Below are positions 1 to 10,241 of a stretch of DNA of 64,000 bases, in pieces. Position 1 is the stretch's first letter; the number at the start of each line of letters is the position of its first letter. A program made the position numbers and the translations under genes. The notes under the pieces are model-generated. The model was not told the DNA's origin. It saw only the letters and a program-made list of their open reading frames with translations, and did not search any database. The stretch covers positions 30,792,097 to 30,856,096 of the forward strand of contig NC_077242.1 of the NCBI RefSeq assembly GCF_947179165.1. Direction: 5' to 3'. The stretch is from Solanum dulcamara. Lineage: Eukaryota; Streptophyta; Magnoliopsida; Solanales; Solanaceae.

Positions 1-782
1 AATAGTTACTTTTGGAGTATGTCCTAGTAAGGTAGCCTCCCTTGTTTAGATGCAGGAGTCATCGGCCTGTCTCGATATAGAATTCATTGGATTTCATGTA
101 ATAGATCATATGGTCTTATATATTGGTTAAATATCCTATCCCACATAAGTTGAAGTTTAAGTTATGAGGTGTCAAGTTATGAGTTTATGATGAAATTTTA
201 TGATATGCATTGACAAAGAGTTTCTTATGTTTTAAATTGCTTTTAAGCTTTACTTATATTCATTATAATTGGTCATGCATCTTAGGGCATATTGATTACT
301 CTCTTTTACCTGTTCATGCATATTTTACATACTTAGTACATTCAAACATACTAACGCATAATTTTCCTGCATTGTCTTATAATGTAGGGACGGACGACAC
401 TCGCGATCATCCTATTCGTGGCTAGTGATTGCCCTAGATTTCTTAAGAAGTTGGTGTATCCTCGGTCTATTGAGGACATGACTTTTATTCATGTTACTAT
501 TGTTTTGAATTTCTACTATTGTTAGGGTGAGCTAGGATCTTATCCTAAGCCCCCATCAAAGAATAGACTAAAGGCATGGTTAGACGATAATGTGATGTAG
601 TCCATGCGGATATTGATTTTTTGATTTTATCTCTTAGTCCCATACCATTTGAGATTATTAATTCCACTTGTGTTTATCATATTTTTTACCTTATGTATGC
701 AATGTATGCTAAGATGGATTATGGTTGGGGTCCCTTATATCCCGATCACGGTGTCGCGGCTTTGCTTTAGTTCGGGTCGTAA
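1..782 (+). repeat. 3' part of the 5' LTR of gypsy element A
   Basis: Non-coding sequence matching the LTR end of element B at 50560-51280: a shared run about tract-splitting 'tagcctccct' and 'catggtctta'-like blocks, then a shared leader. The LTR ends near 782 at a decayed GTGACA-type terminus. The LTR start lies outside the window. A small reading frame at 210-425 has no coding support. Confidence 0.75.
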
Positions 783-788
783 AAAATA

Positions 789-800
789 TGGTATGAAAGC
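789..800 (+). other. Primer binding site, initiator tRNA-Met type, decayed
   Basis: TGGTATGAAAGC lies a few bases after the LTR end and resembles TGGTATCAGAGC, the usual plant complement to the 3' end of initiator tRNA-Met. Two substitutions separate it from that consensus. Confidence 0.65.
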
Positions 801-999
801 ATAAGGTTTAGAAGAGTCCTAGGGAGTCTAACATGCCATATTAATCAGAGTCATATTCATTGGTGTGAATTGCACCACATCCATGAATAAGAGGTTACAA
901 AATATCTTAGGAAAGTCTCATTTCTTTCATTATTTATGTCGTGCGGTAGAGTGGTTAAGTCTTTTCCCTCTAACACTTGTTCTTTGCAATTTTTAGAAT

Positions 1000-1860
1000 A
1001 TGTGTCCACAAAGATACCCTATTAGAAGGAACGTGGTTGAAAAGGAGAAACAAGTTCTAAATGACCCTATGAATGATCAAGTTTCCAATGCCGATATCTA
1101 AATAGCCTTTCAAGTGCTTGCTCAAGCTATTATGGATTAATAAAACCATGAGGTAGTAGCTCCCATGAACCCAAATATGGGTATGGTGGCGACAAGAGTT
1201 TGTGATTTCATGAGAATGAATCCTCCAGAGTTTTGAGGTTCTAAAGTTGATGAGGATCCATAAGATTTTATTGATAGCATCCATGAGATTATTAAGATCA
1301 TGGGGATTAGCCCCGTTAAGAGGGTTGAGTTGGATATGTATTAATTAAGGGGTATTGATCATATTTGGTTTGATGAAAAGTGAGAAGCCTAGAGAGTATA
1401 TATCTAGACTCATGACCTACGCAGAGAAAATAGAGAGTAAGAAGCTAAAGGTGAAGAATATGGAGTCCAAGAGGCTAAGGATCGATGATAGTGACTTCTT
1501 CCATGCCAAGTTCGAAAGTGGTGGACGTCCTTGTTTTCTCTAAAAATACTTTAGAAAAGGATCTTATAATGCCACTACTTTGAGATTTGATAAGGATGGG
1601 TGAACAACCCTAAGCTTCAAGGAGGTGCTCCTATCGGCCAAGCTACTCCTGCGTACAAGAAGTGTGATAGAAACCACAAGGGAAAATGTTTATCCGGATT
1701 GAATGTATGCTACTGGTATGATAAGGCGGGTCATCATACTAAGGAATACAAGGTCAAAGATGCTCACCCTCAAGGTCAATTTGCTCAAGGTGGCCAAGTG
1801 CAACAAAAGGGTTCTCAATGAAACAATAGGTTTTATGCTCTCCACGGTAGGCAAGAGGTG
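1000..1860 (+). pseudogene. gag of gypsy element A, with stops and an internal deletion
   Basis: The start follows the leader and matches the gag start of element B at 51497 (both read M-x-P, then R-Y/W-P and R-R-N). Several in-frame stops follow (TAA near 1099, TAATAA near 1138). The middle of gag is missing: sequence jumps from the N-terminal part near 1340 to the late segment around 1400 (M-T-Y-A-E-K-I-E). The zinc knuckle around 1710-1755 has lost cysteines relative to the CCHC box in element B. Gag would normally form the virus-like particle; this copy cannot. Confidence 0.8.
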
Positions 1861-2231
1861 GAGGAGACTCCCGATGTTATCACTAGTATGTTGCGGGTCT
1901 TTCACTGTGATGTTTATGCTTTCCTTGATACTGGTGGAAACTTGTCTTTTGTTCCCTTTATGTGGCCATGAGATTTGATGCCAGTCCGGAGATATTACTA
2001 GAGCCTTTCTCTGTTTATACTCCTGTAGGTGAATTAGTTGTGGCTAAAAGAGTCTATAGAAGTTGTCTGGTTACGGTGTTCCATAAAGTTACTTTATGTG
2101 ATCTAGTTGATCTTGAGATGATTAGTCTTGATGTTATCCTTTGTATGAATTGTCTATATGCATGTTATGCTTCTATTGATTGTAGAACCCAAGTGGTTAA
2201 GTTCCAGTTCCCAAATAAGCCGATCCTATAA
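1861..2231 (+). pseudogene. Aspartic protease region of gypsy element A
   Basis: The segment holds a DTGG tetrad near 1930 followed by a hydrophobic stretch, as in retroviral-type aspartic proteases (D-T/S-G), then a frame change. The downstream part at 1962-2231 matches the equivalent protease tail of element B (56220-56432), including the shared 'YASIDCRTQVVKF' residues. The enzyme would process the polyprotein. Broken frame; no function expected. Confidence 0.7.
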
Positions 2232-2339
2232 TGGAAGGGTAGTAACTCTGTGTTTAAAGGTCAATTCATTTCGTGCCTTAGAGCTTAGAAGATTATTTCC
2301 AAGGGTTGTATTTACCATCTTGTGAGGGGTAGGGATAAA

Positions 2340-3640
2340 AATTCCAAAGCCCCTATCTTGGAGTCGATCCCTATTGTAAATGAGTTTCTAGAGGAGTTTC
2401 CCTATGATTTATCCAGTGTTCCTCCCAAAGGGGAAATCGATTTCGGTATAGACCTTTTTTTGAATACCCAACCTATTTTTATTCCTTCTTACTAGATGGA
2501 TCCAATGGAGTTAAAGGAGTTGCAGGATCAATTGAAATACTTGTTATACGAGGGTTTTATTAGGCCAAATATATCCCCATGGGGTGCCCCCTTATTATTT
2601 GTTAGAAAGAAGGATGGTTCATTGAATATGTGGATTGGCTACCGATAATTGAATAAGGTAACCATCAAGAATAAGTATCTAATTTCTAAGGATAGATGAC
2701 TTGTTTGATCAATTGCACGGGGCAAGTTACTTCTCTAAAATATACCTTTGTTCCATCTATCACCAATTTACGCTAAGGGAGTATGACATTCCCAAAATAG
2801 CATTTCGAATGAGGTATGGCCATTATGAGTTTTTAGTCATGTCATTTTGTTTGACCAATGCTCCAGTGGCTTTCATCAATTTAATGAATAGGGTGTTGAA
2901 GCAATATTTATATATGTTTGTTATTATATTCATTGATGATATTTTGGTTTACTCTCGGGGTGAAGAGGAGCATTCTAATCACTTGAGGATTGTGTTGCAA
3001 ACTCTAATCAAGAAACTATTTTCGAAATTGAATAAATGTGAGTTTTGGTTAAGAGAGGTGGCTTTTCTTGGTCATATTTTGTCCGGTGAAGGGATTCTGG
3101 TTGATCCTAAGAAAATTAAGGCGGTTAAGAATTGGTCTAGACAATTATCTCCTTCGGATATTAGGAGTTTCTTGGACCTAGCCGAATACTATAGGAGATT
3201 TGTAGAAGGGTTTTTATCGATCTTGTCACCTTTGACCAAGTTGACTCAAAAGAAGGTGAAGTTTCAATGGTCGGAAGCATATGAAAAGAGTTTTCAAGAG
3301 TTGAAAGATCATCTCACTACCACTTCAATCTTGACCGTGTCAAAAGGGTCCAATGGTTTGATAGTATATTGTTATGTTTCAAGGGTTGGTCTTGGTTGTG
3401 TATTGATGCAACATGGTAAGGTAATAGACTATGCTTCTAGACAACTTAAGGTACATGAACAGAATTATCCAACCCATGATCTATAGCTAGCGGCGGTTGT
3501 GTTTGCTTTGAAAATTTAGAGATACTATCTTTATGGTGTCCACATGGATGTGTTCACTGACCACAATAGTTTACAATATGTGTTTGAGCGAAAAGACTTG
3601 AACTTTCGACAAAGAAGATGGCATGAACTAGTGTTTAAAG
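2340..3640 (+). pseudogene. Reverse transcriptase and partial RNase H of gypsy element A
   Basis: A long open segment at 2701-3486 reads as Ty3/gypsy reverse transcriptase. The active-site motif FIDD is intact at 2929-2940, followed by ILVYS. The conserved LGHILS-like and DPKKI-like blocks follow, then the connection ([12 protein letters not shown]) and the start of RNase H (VISYASRQLK-like around 3420-3460). Stops occur upstream (near 2495 and 2648) and at 3484, and similarity ends near 3640 after a recognisable RNase H segment. This is the longest uninterrupted pol segment in the window among the gypsy copies, but it lacks integrase. Confidence 0.88.
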
Positions 3641-4846
3641 TAGAGTAACCTCCAAGAACCCTAACCAAAATAGGACCCGTCTTGTAGAGTCCCACAAACT
3701 TTCAATGTATACAAATTCCCCCACTTCAAAGCTTTTCGGAGTGTAAACTTAATTAAATTCAAAGATAAGACTTGTACCCATTAAAATTAAACTTTCATCT
3801 TTGCGGTTTTGTGACTTTAGATTTGCAAATTTGATTTGTGAGACAAAATATATATGATAGACTTGGTCCCACTGAGCATGCCAATTTGTTTGCAATAAAT
3901 TTTAAAGTGATAGAAAATAAATTGCAATCAAAAATAAAATATGAAGAAATATAATTTATTAATAAAATAATATGGGTACAAATTTGTTTATCCCTTAATT
4001 TTTCTCTCTGAATTTTCTTCGTGGCTTGAAGGATATTATAGCGTATTTTTCGAACATAGGATGATTTGAACCTCCTTGTAATTTATTTGATATCCATGTA
4101 AGATGAATTTTGTGGATCTTCTTAAAGTATTTGATTGTCAAAAAAAGTCTGGCCACATCTTGATCTCTTTGTGAATTCCATATATTTATGAAATTTTTTA
4201 GATGCCTCTTCAAGGGAATATATTGCCTTTTATATAGGCAAGAGCTAGAGTTTAGAATGTGAACTCATCTTGTAGAGTTCCATTCAATGTCTACATTTTG
4301 TTTTTAATGAAGGAAGACTAAGGGTGTGTTTGTTATGGAGAAAAATATTTTTGATCTTTTGTATTAAACTTTGTCAAGAACCACAATGAAAAGTGAAATA
4401 TTTGGAAACTCAATAGACTATTTTTTTTTTTGAAATGGAATGTATAGGACTAGAAATTCTAATAATTTTACTTGTCTAATTAAGTAATTTTATTGTCTAT
4501 TGATAAATAATAAATGAAATGTTACTAAAATTCTTGAAGTAAAATTACTTGTCTAAGAAATTCTAAAAATGTCCGGACAATCTAACCTACATGGAATGTT
4601 TAATTTTATTTGTATGCAAATTTTATTTTAAATTAATAAAATTACTCAAACAAATAAATAAATGGCTGGACATTTTTTTGTATGTTGTAAGGCTAAATTT
4701 TTGATGTGGAAAGTCAACAATCTCCATGTATTGGGAGAGTCTCCCTGTATTGAAAAATATTTAATTAATAAATTAATGAATGGATTTCAAATTTAAAATG
4801 AAAGGATAAAAACCTCAAAAAGGAAACTTATTTATAATGTGAATAG
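3641..4846. other. Unassigned intervening sequence, no gene seen
   Basis: AT-rich DNA between the broken end of gypsy element A and the copia 5' LTR. Short frames exist, such as one on the minus strand at 3995-4213, but none shows a domain or codon signal I recognise. It may hold another decayed repeat. I see no paired terminal repeats. Confidence 0.5.
4842..4846 (+). other. Left target-site duplication of the copia element (AATAG)
   Basis: AATAG directly precedes the TG of the 5' LTR. The identical 5-mer follows the CA end of the 3' LTR at 26829-26833. Ty1/copia integrase makes 5-bp duplications, so this pair marks one integration event despite 22 kb between the two copies. Confidence 0.88.
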
Positions 4847-5114
4847 TGTTATGAATTCATTCAATAATGGATGTTTTATTCAATTAAATATCTAACGTAA
4901 TGTATGTATTTAATGTATTTTTAAAAAAATGTACTGACGTATTTGTCAAAGGTTGTAAAAGGATGGTTTGTATATCCAATAAAAAGGCAGTGTTCATCCT
5001 TGTGAAAGATACACTTGAAGAGAATAAAATAAGACTCTCCACATTTTACTCTCAATATTATTTTATATTCATTTCTAGTCTAGTATTCTTATATTTTCCT
5101 TTTATTTTACAACA
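4847..5114 (+). repeat. 5' LTR of the copia element
   Basis: 268 bp, TG...CA ended, colinear with the 226-bp LTR at 26603-26828. It contains a block of about 40 bp (around 4960-5005) that is absent from the 3' copy. The following bases (CGTTATAAGCATG) resemble the CGTTATCAGCACG-type sequence seen after the LTR of some plant copia elements and may be the primer binding site. The 78-codon frame at 4900-5136 is LTR sequence, not a gene. Confidence 0.88.
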
Positions 5115-5327
5115 CGTTATAAGCATGATTATCTAACCAACTGAGATCTGCTTAATTGGGATTATCTTTATTTTTAAAAGTTAATCAATTTTCTTTACGA
5201 TTCTGGTATATATTTATATGTTTATAACAACTCTAATAGGACTTTCGTAAGTCTTCGATCTGCAATTTAATTACTACATGCATGATTTACTTTAGGTATT
5301 ATTATGATACTTTACTAGGTATGCTAA

Positions 5328-7260
5328 TGTCACAATTCTGACCTGTCGTGAATTACACACACACTAATCTTCTGATGGGAGAACCAATACTAACCCAACA
5401 ACAACATGCTATTAACACAAACAAGCATTTAGATAAGTTTAAACAGTTTAAAAAATAGTCTAAAAGTTGAGTCTCCATAAACTCGGGTAAATTTATCAAA
5501 ACATTCACAATTTAACTTCCTATAATCTGAAAGTCATAGTACCAAAATTCTATCTAAAAAGTCTAGAATATGGGGATGCAACCCCAAAAATAATAAACAT
5601 ATATTTAAGTATCTAAAAATTTCTATGTCAGAAAAGGAAGGACTAAGAATTAGGAAGAATTCATGGCAGCCTAAAAGAATTAGCTCACCCTTGAATTTGA
5701 ATGATCATGTGTCCCTCAATAGATGTCTCCAAACAGCCGCCTACATATGCTTTGTACTCAACAAAGAAATAGCAAGTGCAATATCAGTGCACAATTATAT
5801 TGTACTAGTAGGATCACACGAGCATTTCTAGTAAATGATATATAAACAAGAAATGCAACTTAGTATAGTAGATAATACACAATCACATCCCAGTTAATAA
5901 CATCAGAAGCATCAAATGATGTTTTATGAGGTGGGGGAATCCTAATCCAATGCCCTAAGCTCGTGGTGACAGAATGTTGTTATGTCCCTGGAGAGTGCTC
6001 CCCCGGGAGTTATGTGCCCGGAGTTGACTCTCAGTTCTTACTTTTGAATCAATATACAGAATAAGCATGATCAATCACTTCATAACAATCAAACCTAGTC
6101 CTTTCATGGAACACATACCCAAATTGTTAGTGTACCGGCATGGTACCCATTTCAATAGTCAATGTATTGGCGTAGTACCCATTTCAAATGTACCGGAATG
6201 GTATTCGATCCAATTGTACCAGCGTGGTACCCGATCCAACATGAAATTAAATATCACAATCATAATCACAATGAATAGCACACACACTATTACAACCACG
6301 TAATACATTCATTGCATACAATTTAATCACAATTATTATTTAAATTCATGTTCTTTCCTTTTTCCCTAATCATATATCATGCATGCAATAATAGAAAAGT
6401 AGTTAACGGACACATACAACACAAACAGGAAAAACACAACCATCACCTACGTCGAAACAAGCTTTGGAACTCTAAAGAACAGGACATTTCCCTTTTTCTA
6501 ATGCCTTGGATTGTTCTTGATTTAAAACAAATAAATAATATAAGAAATCAATGAACAATAGCCAAAAATACCAAGATTATATCAATATTCTAACCATTGG
6601 CCAATTTCATGATTGTATGACCCAACTAGGGCTTTTTCCACCATTAATTTCAAGTCAAAACCTTTCCCTAAGAGAATTTTGATAGATTCTAATGTAGAAA
6701 AATTAAATTAAAAATTAGAGGAATGATTAACTTACCTTTACCGAAGAAATTAGTGAAAAACGGAAAAGAAATAGTCGTAGCTCGCCTCTAGCTCTCTAAG
6801 AACGAAGTTGCAAAAATAAAAATGATTTTAGAACTTTTTTGAAATAAATTCTGCGATTGTCCCTCTATAGAGGCCATGCTATAACATGATTAGTCCCACC
6901 ATAGTGACTTTCACGGAGATAAAAAATCATAATTCATCTCCCAAACCCCTATTTCGCAACATCCCCCAAAACCTTGACGTTCTAAAATAATTCTTTCATG
7001 CCAAATTCGATTTCAGAAATTCTACTCACCAGAATTTACTTTCGAAAGGCCCTATAGATTCCTTAACTTCTTAGGTATCATAAAATCAAGTCCAAACTAA
7101 TACATCAATCCGAATCCATTCTCGAATTTTTTGAGACCTCACCTTACTCAGATTTGTGAGACTAGCCTAACACAAAATTTTTAAGTTACTACTCAAAAAT
7201 TTTCTGGACCAAAATTCTTTCTCAATGTCTTACCCATAACGACAGGAATGGATCATTACA
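5328..7260 (-). mobile_element. Antisense solo LTR of a Ty3/gypsy element
   Basis: On the plus strand the segment starts TGTCACAATT and ends GGATCATTACA, the reverse complement of a TGTAATGATCC...GTGACA LTR. The flanks are GCTAA (5323-5327) and GATAA (7261-7265), a 5-bp duplication with one mismatch. There is no internal coding sequence, so it is a solo LTR left by LTR-LTR recombination. It carries a short diverged array at about 6125-6240 (copies of 'GTACC' plus 'CATGGTACCC'-like words). Frames at 5625-5831, 6067-6303 and 6348-6554 show no domain. Confidence 0.75.
6125..6240. repeat. Short diverged tandem array inside the solo LTR
   Basis: Four diverged copies of a unit of roughly 25-30 bp with a GTACC-GGY-GTGGTACCC-like core are visible between 6131 and 6237. 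Similar arrays occur in some plant gypsy LTRs. No function is implied. Confidence 0.6.
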
Positions 7261-7452
7261 GATAATTGAAATGTTTCAGGCCTAATTATTATGCTATTTA
7301 TATATCACTAGCTTATTAACTCTAAATAATTAAATACTATGCAATATGATAGCATATTAGTTAGCATACTCGTAAGTATTTTCTTGTCATACCTTTATGC
7401 TCATTATTTGTGTATCATAAAGAAGAATAGTATTGTATTAAATACTCTATGA

Positions 7453-7457
7453 CTTAG
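7453..7457 (+). other. Left target-site duplication of the second solo LTR (CTTAG)
   Basis: CTTAG directly precedes TGTAACATCCC at 7458. The identical CTTAG occurs at 21108-21112 directly after the LTR end GTGACA. The perfect match across 13.6 kb fixes both ends of this insertion. Confidence 0.88.
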
Positions 7458-7631
7458 TGTAACATCCCTCAAAATGCTCATAAGTGTCTTAAGAATGTCT
7501 TGGGAATAGTCCGCTCAAGTAATGCATCATTCTTAATCTTTTTGGAAAATTCAAGTTTGGAATATCGATCAGGGGGTCAAAACCTGTGGGAAAATAGTTT
7601 TGGTGGATTTTTAGGACCCATATATCGAAAG

Positions 7632-7634
7632 ATA
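7632..7634 (+). other. Target-site duplication of the CACTA element (ATA)
   Basis: ATA precedes the first C of CACTA at 7635, and ATA follows the last base of the right end at 19218-19220. A 3-bp duplication is the hallmark of CACTA (En/Spm) insertion. Confidence 0.85.
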
Positions 7635-7663
7635 CACTACAAGAAATAAGACTTATTGTGGCG
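7635..7663 (+). repeat. Left terminal inverted repeat of the CACTA element
   Basis: 29 bp beginning CACTACAAGA, perfectly complementary to 19189-19217. The match stops at position 30. Terminal repeats of this length and start are what TNP2-type transposases recognise and cut. Confidence 0.95.
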
Positions 7664-7930
7664 AGATTTAGTGGCAACCCTACTTGTTGCTACAAAAGCT
7701 TCATATTCAGTAGGGACATATATGGTCGTTCCAAAATGTTTAGTTTTAGTGGCAACTTATTTTGTGTCGCTGCTAATAGTTGTCACTAATTCGCAAATTA
7801 TAAAGTCCCTCTAAAATAAAATTTGGGCGCTAAATATTTAGTAGCAAATTTTGAAATATCGCCTCAAATAAGATTTTGTAGCGATCTAGTCGCCGCTAAT
7901 GTTAATCCAACTAAATTAAATTTAAAAGAA
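7664..7930. repeat. Left subterminal region with dispersed GTGGC / TCGCC words
   Basis: Repeated short words (TTAGTGGCAAC, GTGTCGCTGC, AGTCGCCGC, TATCGCCTC) occur in both orientations over about 260 bp. In En/Spm the subterminal repeats bind the element's regulatory protein (TNPA). That role is inferred here by analogy. Confidence 0.65.
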
Positions 7931-9269
7931 AAATAAACTAAAAAATCTGTAAAAAATTGGCAAGCTTTGAGATATTAAAAGATCATCTCTTAGCTGCTAA
8001 ACTAAAGGCCATTCTCATCAGCTCTTGCACAAACCTAAACAAAAAAATGGATATTATATAGCTTTGGGAAAAGGGATCGGAGGAAAGAAAAATAGAGACA
8101 ACACTGCTAACAGAGGTTCCTATTTGCTCGATTTATAGGAACAAGTAGTGTCGATCTGTTGGTGAAATATATATGAATAAGGTTCCTTTTAGCTGAATAT
8201 TCTTCAATTTTTGACTAATAGGGTTCTATAAAGTATGTATTTCATCAGGTATGTGCTCAAATCCGTTTCTAGGTTTATGTATTTTAAGATTTTACATGTA
8301 ATTTCTATAACCCACTTGAATTTTATAGGAATGGGGTTCTCTAAAGTCGATGGAGAAGGAAGAGAGTTCCTAGTTTGAAAATCACTGTGAGCGTAAGAAG
8401 TTCAAAGTTCTAAAGGATTGAACCAGTTCGCCCATTTGAAGTTTTGAAAATTAGTTCGAGGTAAGTTAAAAGCTGAAAGTTCTAAAGATGTTTTTGTATT
8501 TTGTATTCTCGATCTTGTGAGGTAAACTAGAAGCTGAAATTCTATATTCTCATTTGTATTTTGTATTTTGTATTCTCGTTATCCTCTGTGTGGGTGTTTC
8601 TATGTCTGTTGATGGAAGTCCTACATTTGGATTGCACATTGGAAAATCTATCTTGAAATCGAGAGTCTCTTCGTTGTTTACATCTTTATCTCTTCATGGA
8701 TTTGTGGTTTTGACTAGTTAAAGAATTAACACCTTTGTTGGAGAAAGAAGTATTCACAATTTGTTTACAGAGATTTATTTTTTATACTTTGTGCAGTTCT
8801 GTCTAGTTAGCTGATCAATCAATTCTCTTTATTTGAAGTTTTATTTTCTGGAGATGTGTAGAGTCGATAAGACTCACTATAAATAGCCGCAGAATGTATG
8901 GAGAATTCTAGTATTTGTCCTTATCTTTTGTGAGCTACAAAAAGATATGATAATACTTAAAAATTGTAGGAATAACAATAACCGTATAATTATATAATTT
9001 GGAGGAGAGATATGAGATTGACATTATTTTGCAGTAGATAGTTGATAAATTAAGAATTTGGTGCTATTAAAATATGAAAAAGAGAAGATTATAAATTATC
9101 GATTGGTCTATTATGTGAAAAAAGCTTTTTACTAGTAGACAGTCCATCTGCGTTTTTGATTAAAACAACTACGTAAACTGTGAGTGCATCAGAAAAGTGC
9201 TACTAATACGAACAAATTCACTACCCGTTGCTTAGAAAAGGCCATGAGATCATCCAAGTTGAACTTTTT

Positions 9270-9960
9270 ATTACCTGCATTGTACTGCTTCAGTTCTACA
9301 GGGTATTTCAAGTTGTTGTGTGACTTTGTTGTTGGATGTTGTAGCTCTGAATTGTACAAGGATCTGCAGTTCTGTATTAATTGCTGCAGCATCCTCCAGG
9401 TTTGTGTTGTAGCTCTGCAGTGTTTCTGTAGTTGGTGATCTTATCCACAACATTTTCTCCTAGGTGGTTTAGTCACAACCTGCAGCTTCTACAGATTTGC
9501 AATGTACCTGCACAGTAGTAGATAATAGAGAACAATGGATCCTAGGTAGCTAAGCATATATGAGAAGACTCCTCTCGATACAAAGTATCTAGGAAAACCA
9601 TAAAATAAGGGAGACTCTCCCCTTTCCAATATAATCCTAAATAAGGATTCTTCAAAGAGGCTATAACTTCAAGGAAATACATAGCCTCAAAAAAGAAAAA
9701 AAGAAGAGAGAACACAAAAAAAGAAAGAAACAAAAGAAAATTAGAAGAAGAGCTCACGGTGCTTCCTCTTGAGATAGTCTGCAGCTCATTTAAGGTGGTT
9801 CCATGATCCTCTTCAGCTTTTGCCTTCTGAAACTTGACATTCCAGTTTGTCTAGTATGTAGTACCCCCTTGTCTCCTTAGGAAGTTTCTGAAAATTGTAG
9901 GCTTGATACAACCTGTCAACCATATGGCTATGCTTGGAAAGAGTGTCGGCAGCACAACAC
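9270..9960 (+). repeat. Duplicated non-coding module, copy 1 (inside CACTA)
   Basis: The segment contains, in order, 'GTTGTTGGATGTTG(T)AGCTCTG', 'AACCTGCAG', 'GCAATGTACCTG', 'GGGA(G)ACTCTCCCCTTT', and 'GCTGAAAATT(G)TAG'-like words. All recur in the same order at 16120-16820 in the second gene's intron. Copies are diverged with indels. It is T/C-rich and shows no coding potential in either copy. Confidence 0.65.
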
Positions 9961-10241
9961 AGTAAGTGCCATTGTATATGAGGCTCAATAGCACAGCTGA
10001 ATATTTACTTGTACTTTGCAAGATAATCACTGCAAACACAGTAAGTTGTGCTAGTCACAATCATATGTGATCTACGCTCCCTTTTTATTATTAGCATTTG
10101 ATTGTGAGAATTTTCAACTTCTAGTCACAATCTCATTATTGATATTTTCCTGTAAATTTATTTCTCAGTACTTCTCTGTCCAATATTTATCATTATGAAT
10201 AATTGAATTAATTAACTTATTGATTTTTTATTGAAATAGGA

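Larger units (their letters stand above)
1..3640 (+). mobile_element. Ty3/gypsy retrotransposon A, truncated and decayed
   Basis: Remnant of an LTR retrotransposon in the order LTR end, primer binding site, gag, protease, reverse transcriptase, RNase H, the order of Ty3/gypsy elements. It begins outside the window and breaks off inside RNase H near 3640, so integrase and the 3' LTR are missing. Every coding segment carries stops or frame changes. It is clearly related at the nucleotide level to element B (50560-60590): the leader, gag start, protease and RT match block by block. The chromovirus (Del/Tekay-like) assignment is inferred from pol similarity, and no chromodomain remains here. Confidence 0.9.

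Noticed and set aside
4900..5136. 78-codon frame that might be a small gene
   Set aside because: It coincides with the copia 5' LTR, which has a matching copy at 26603-26828 without this frame.
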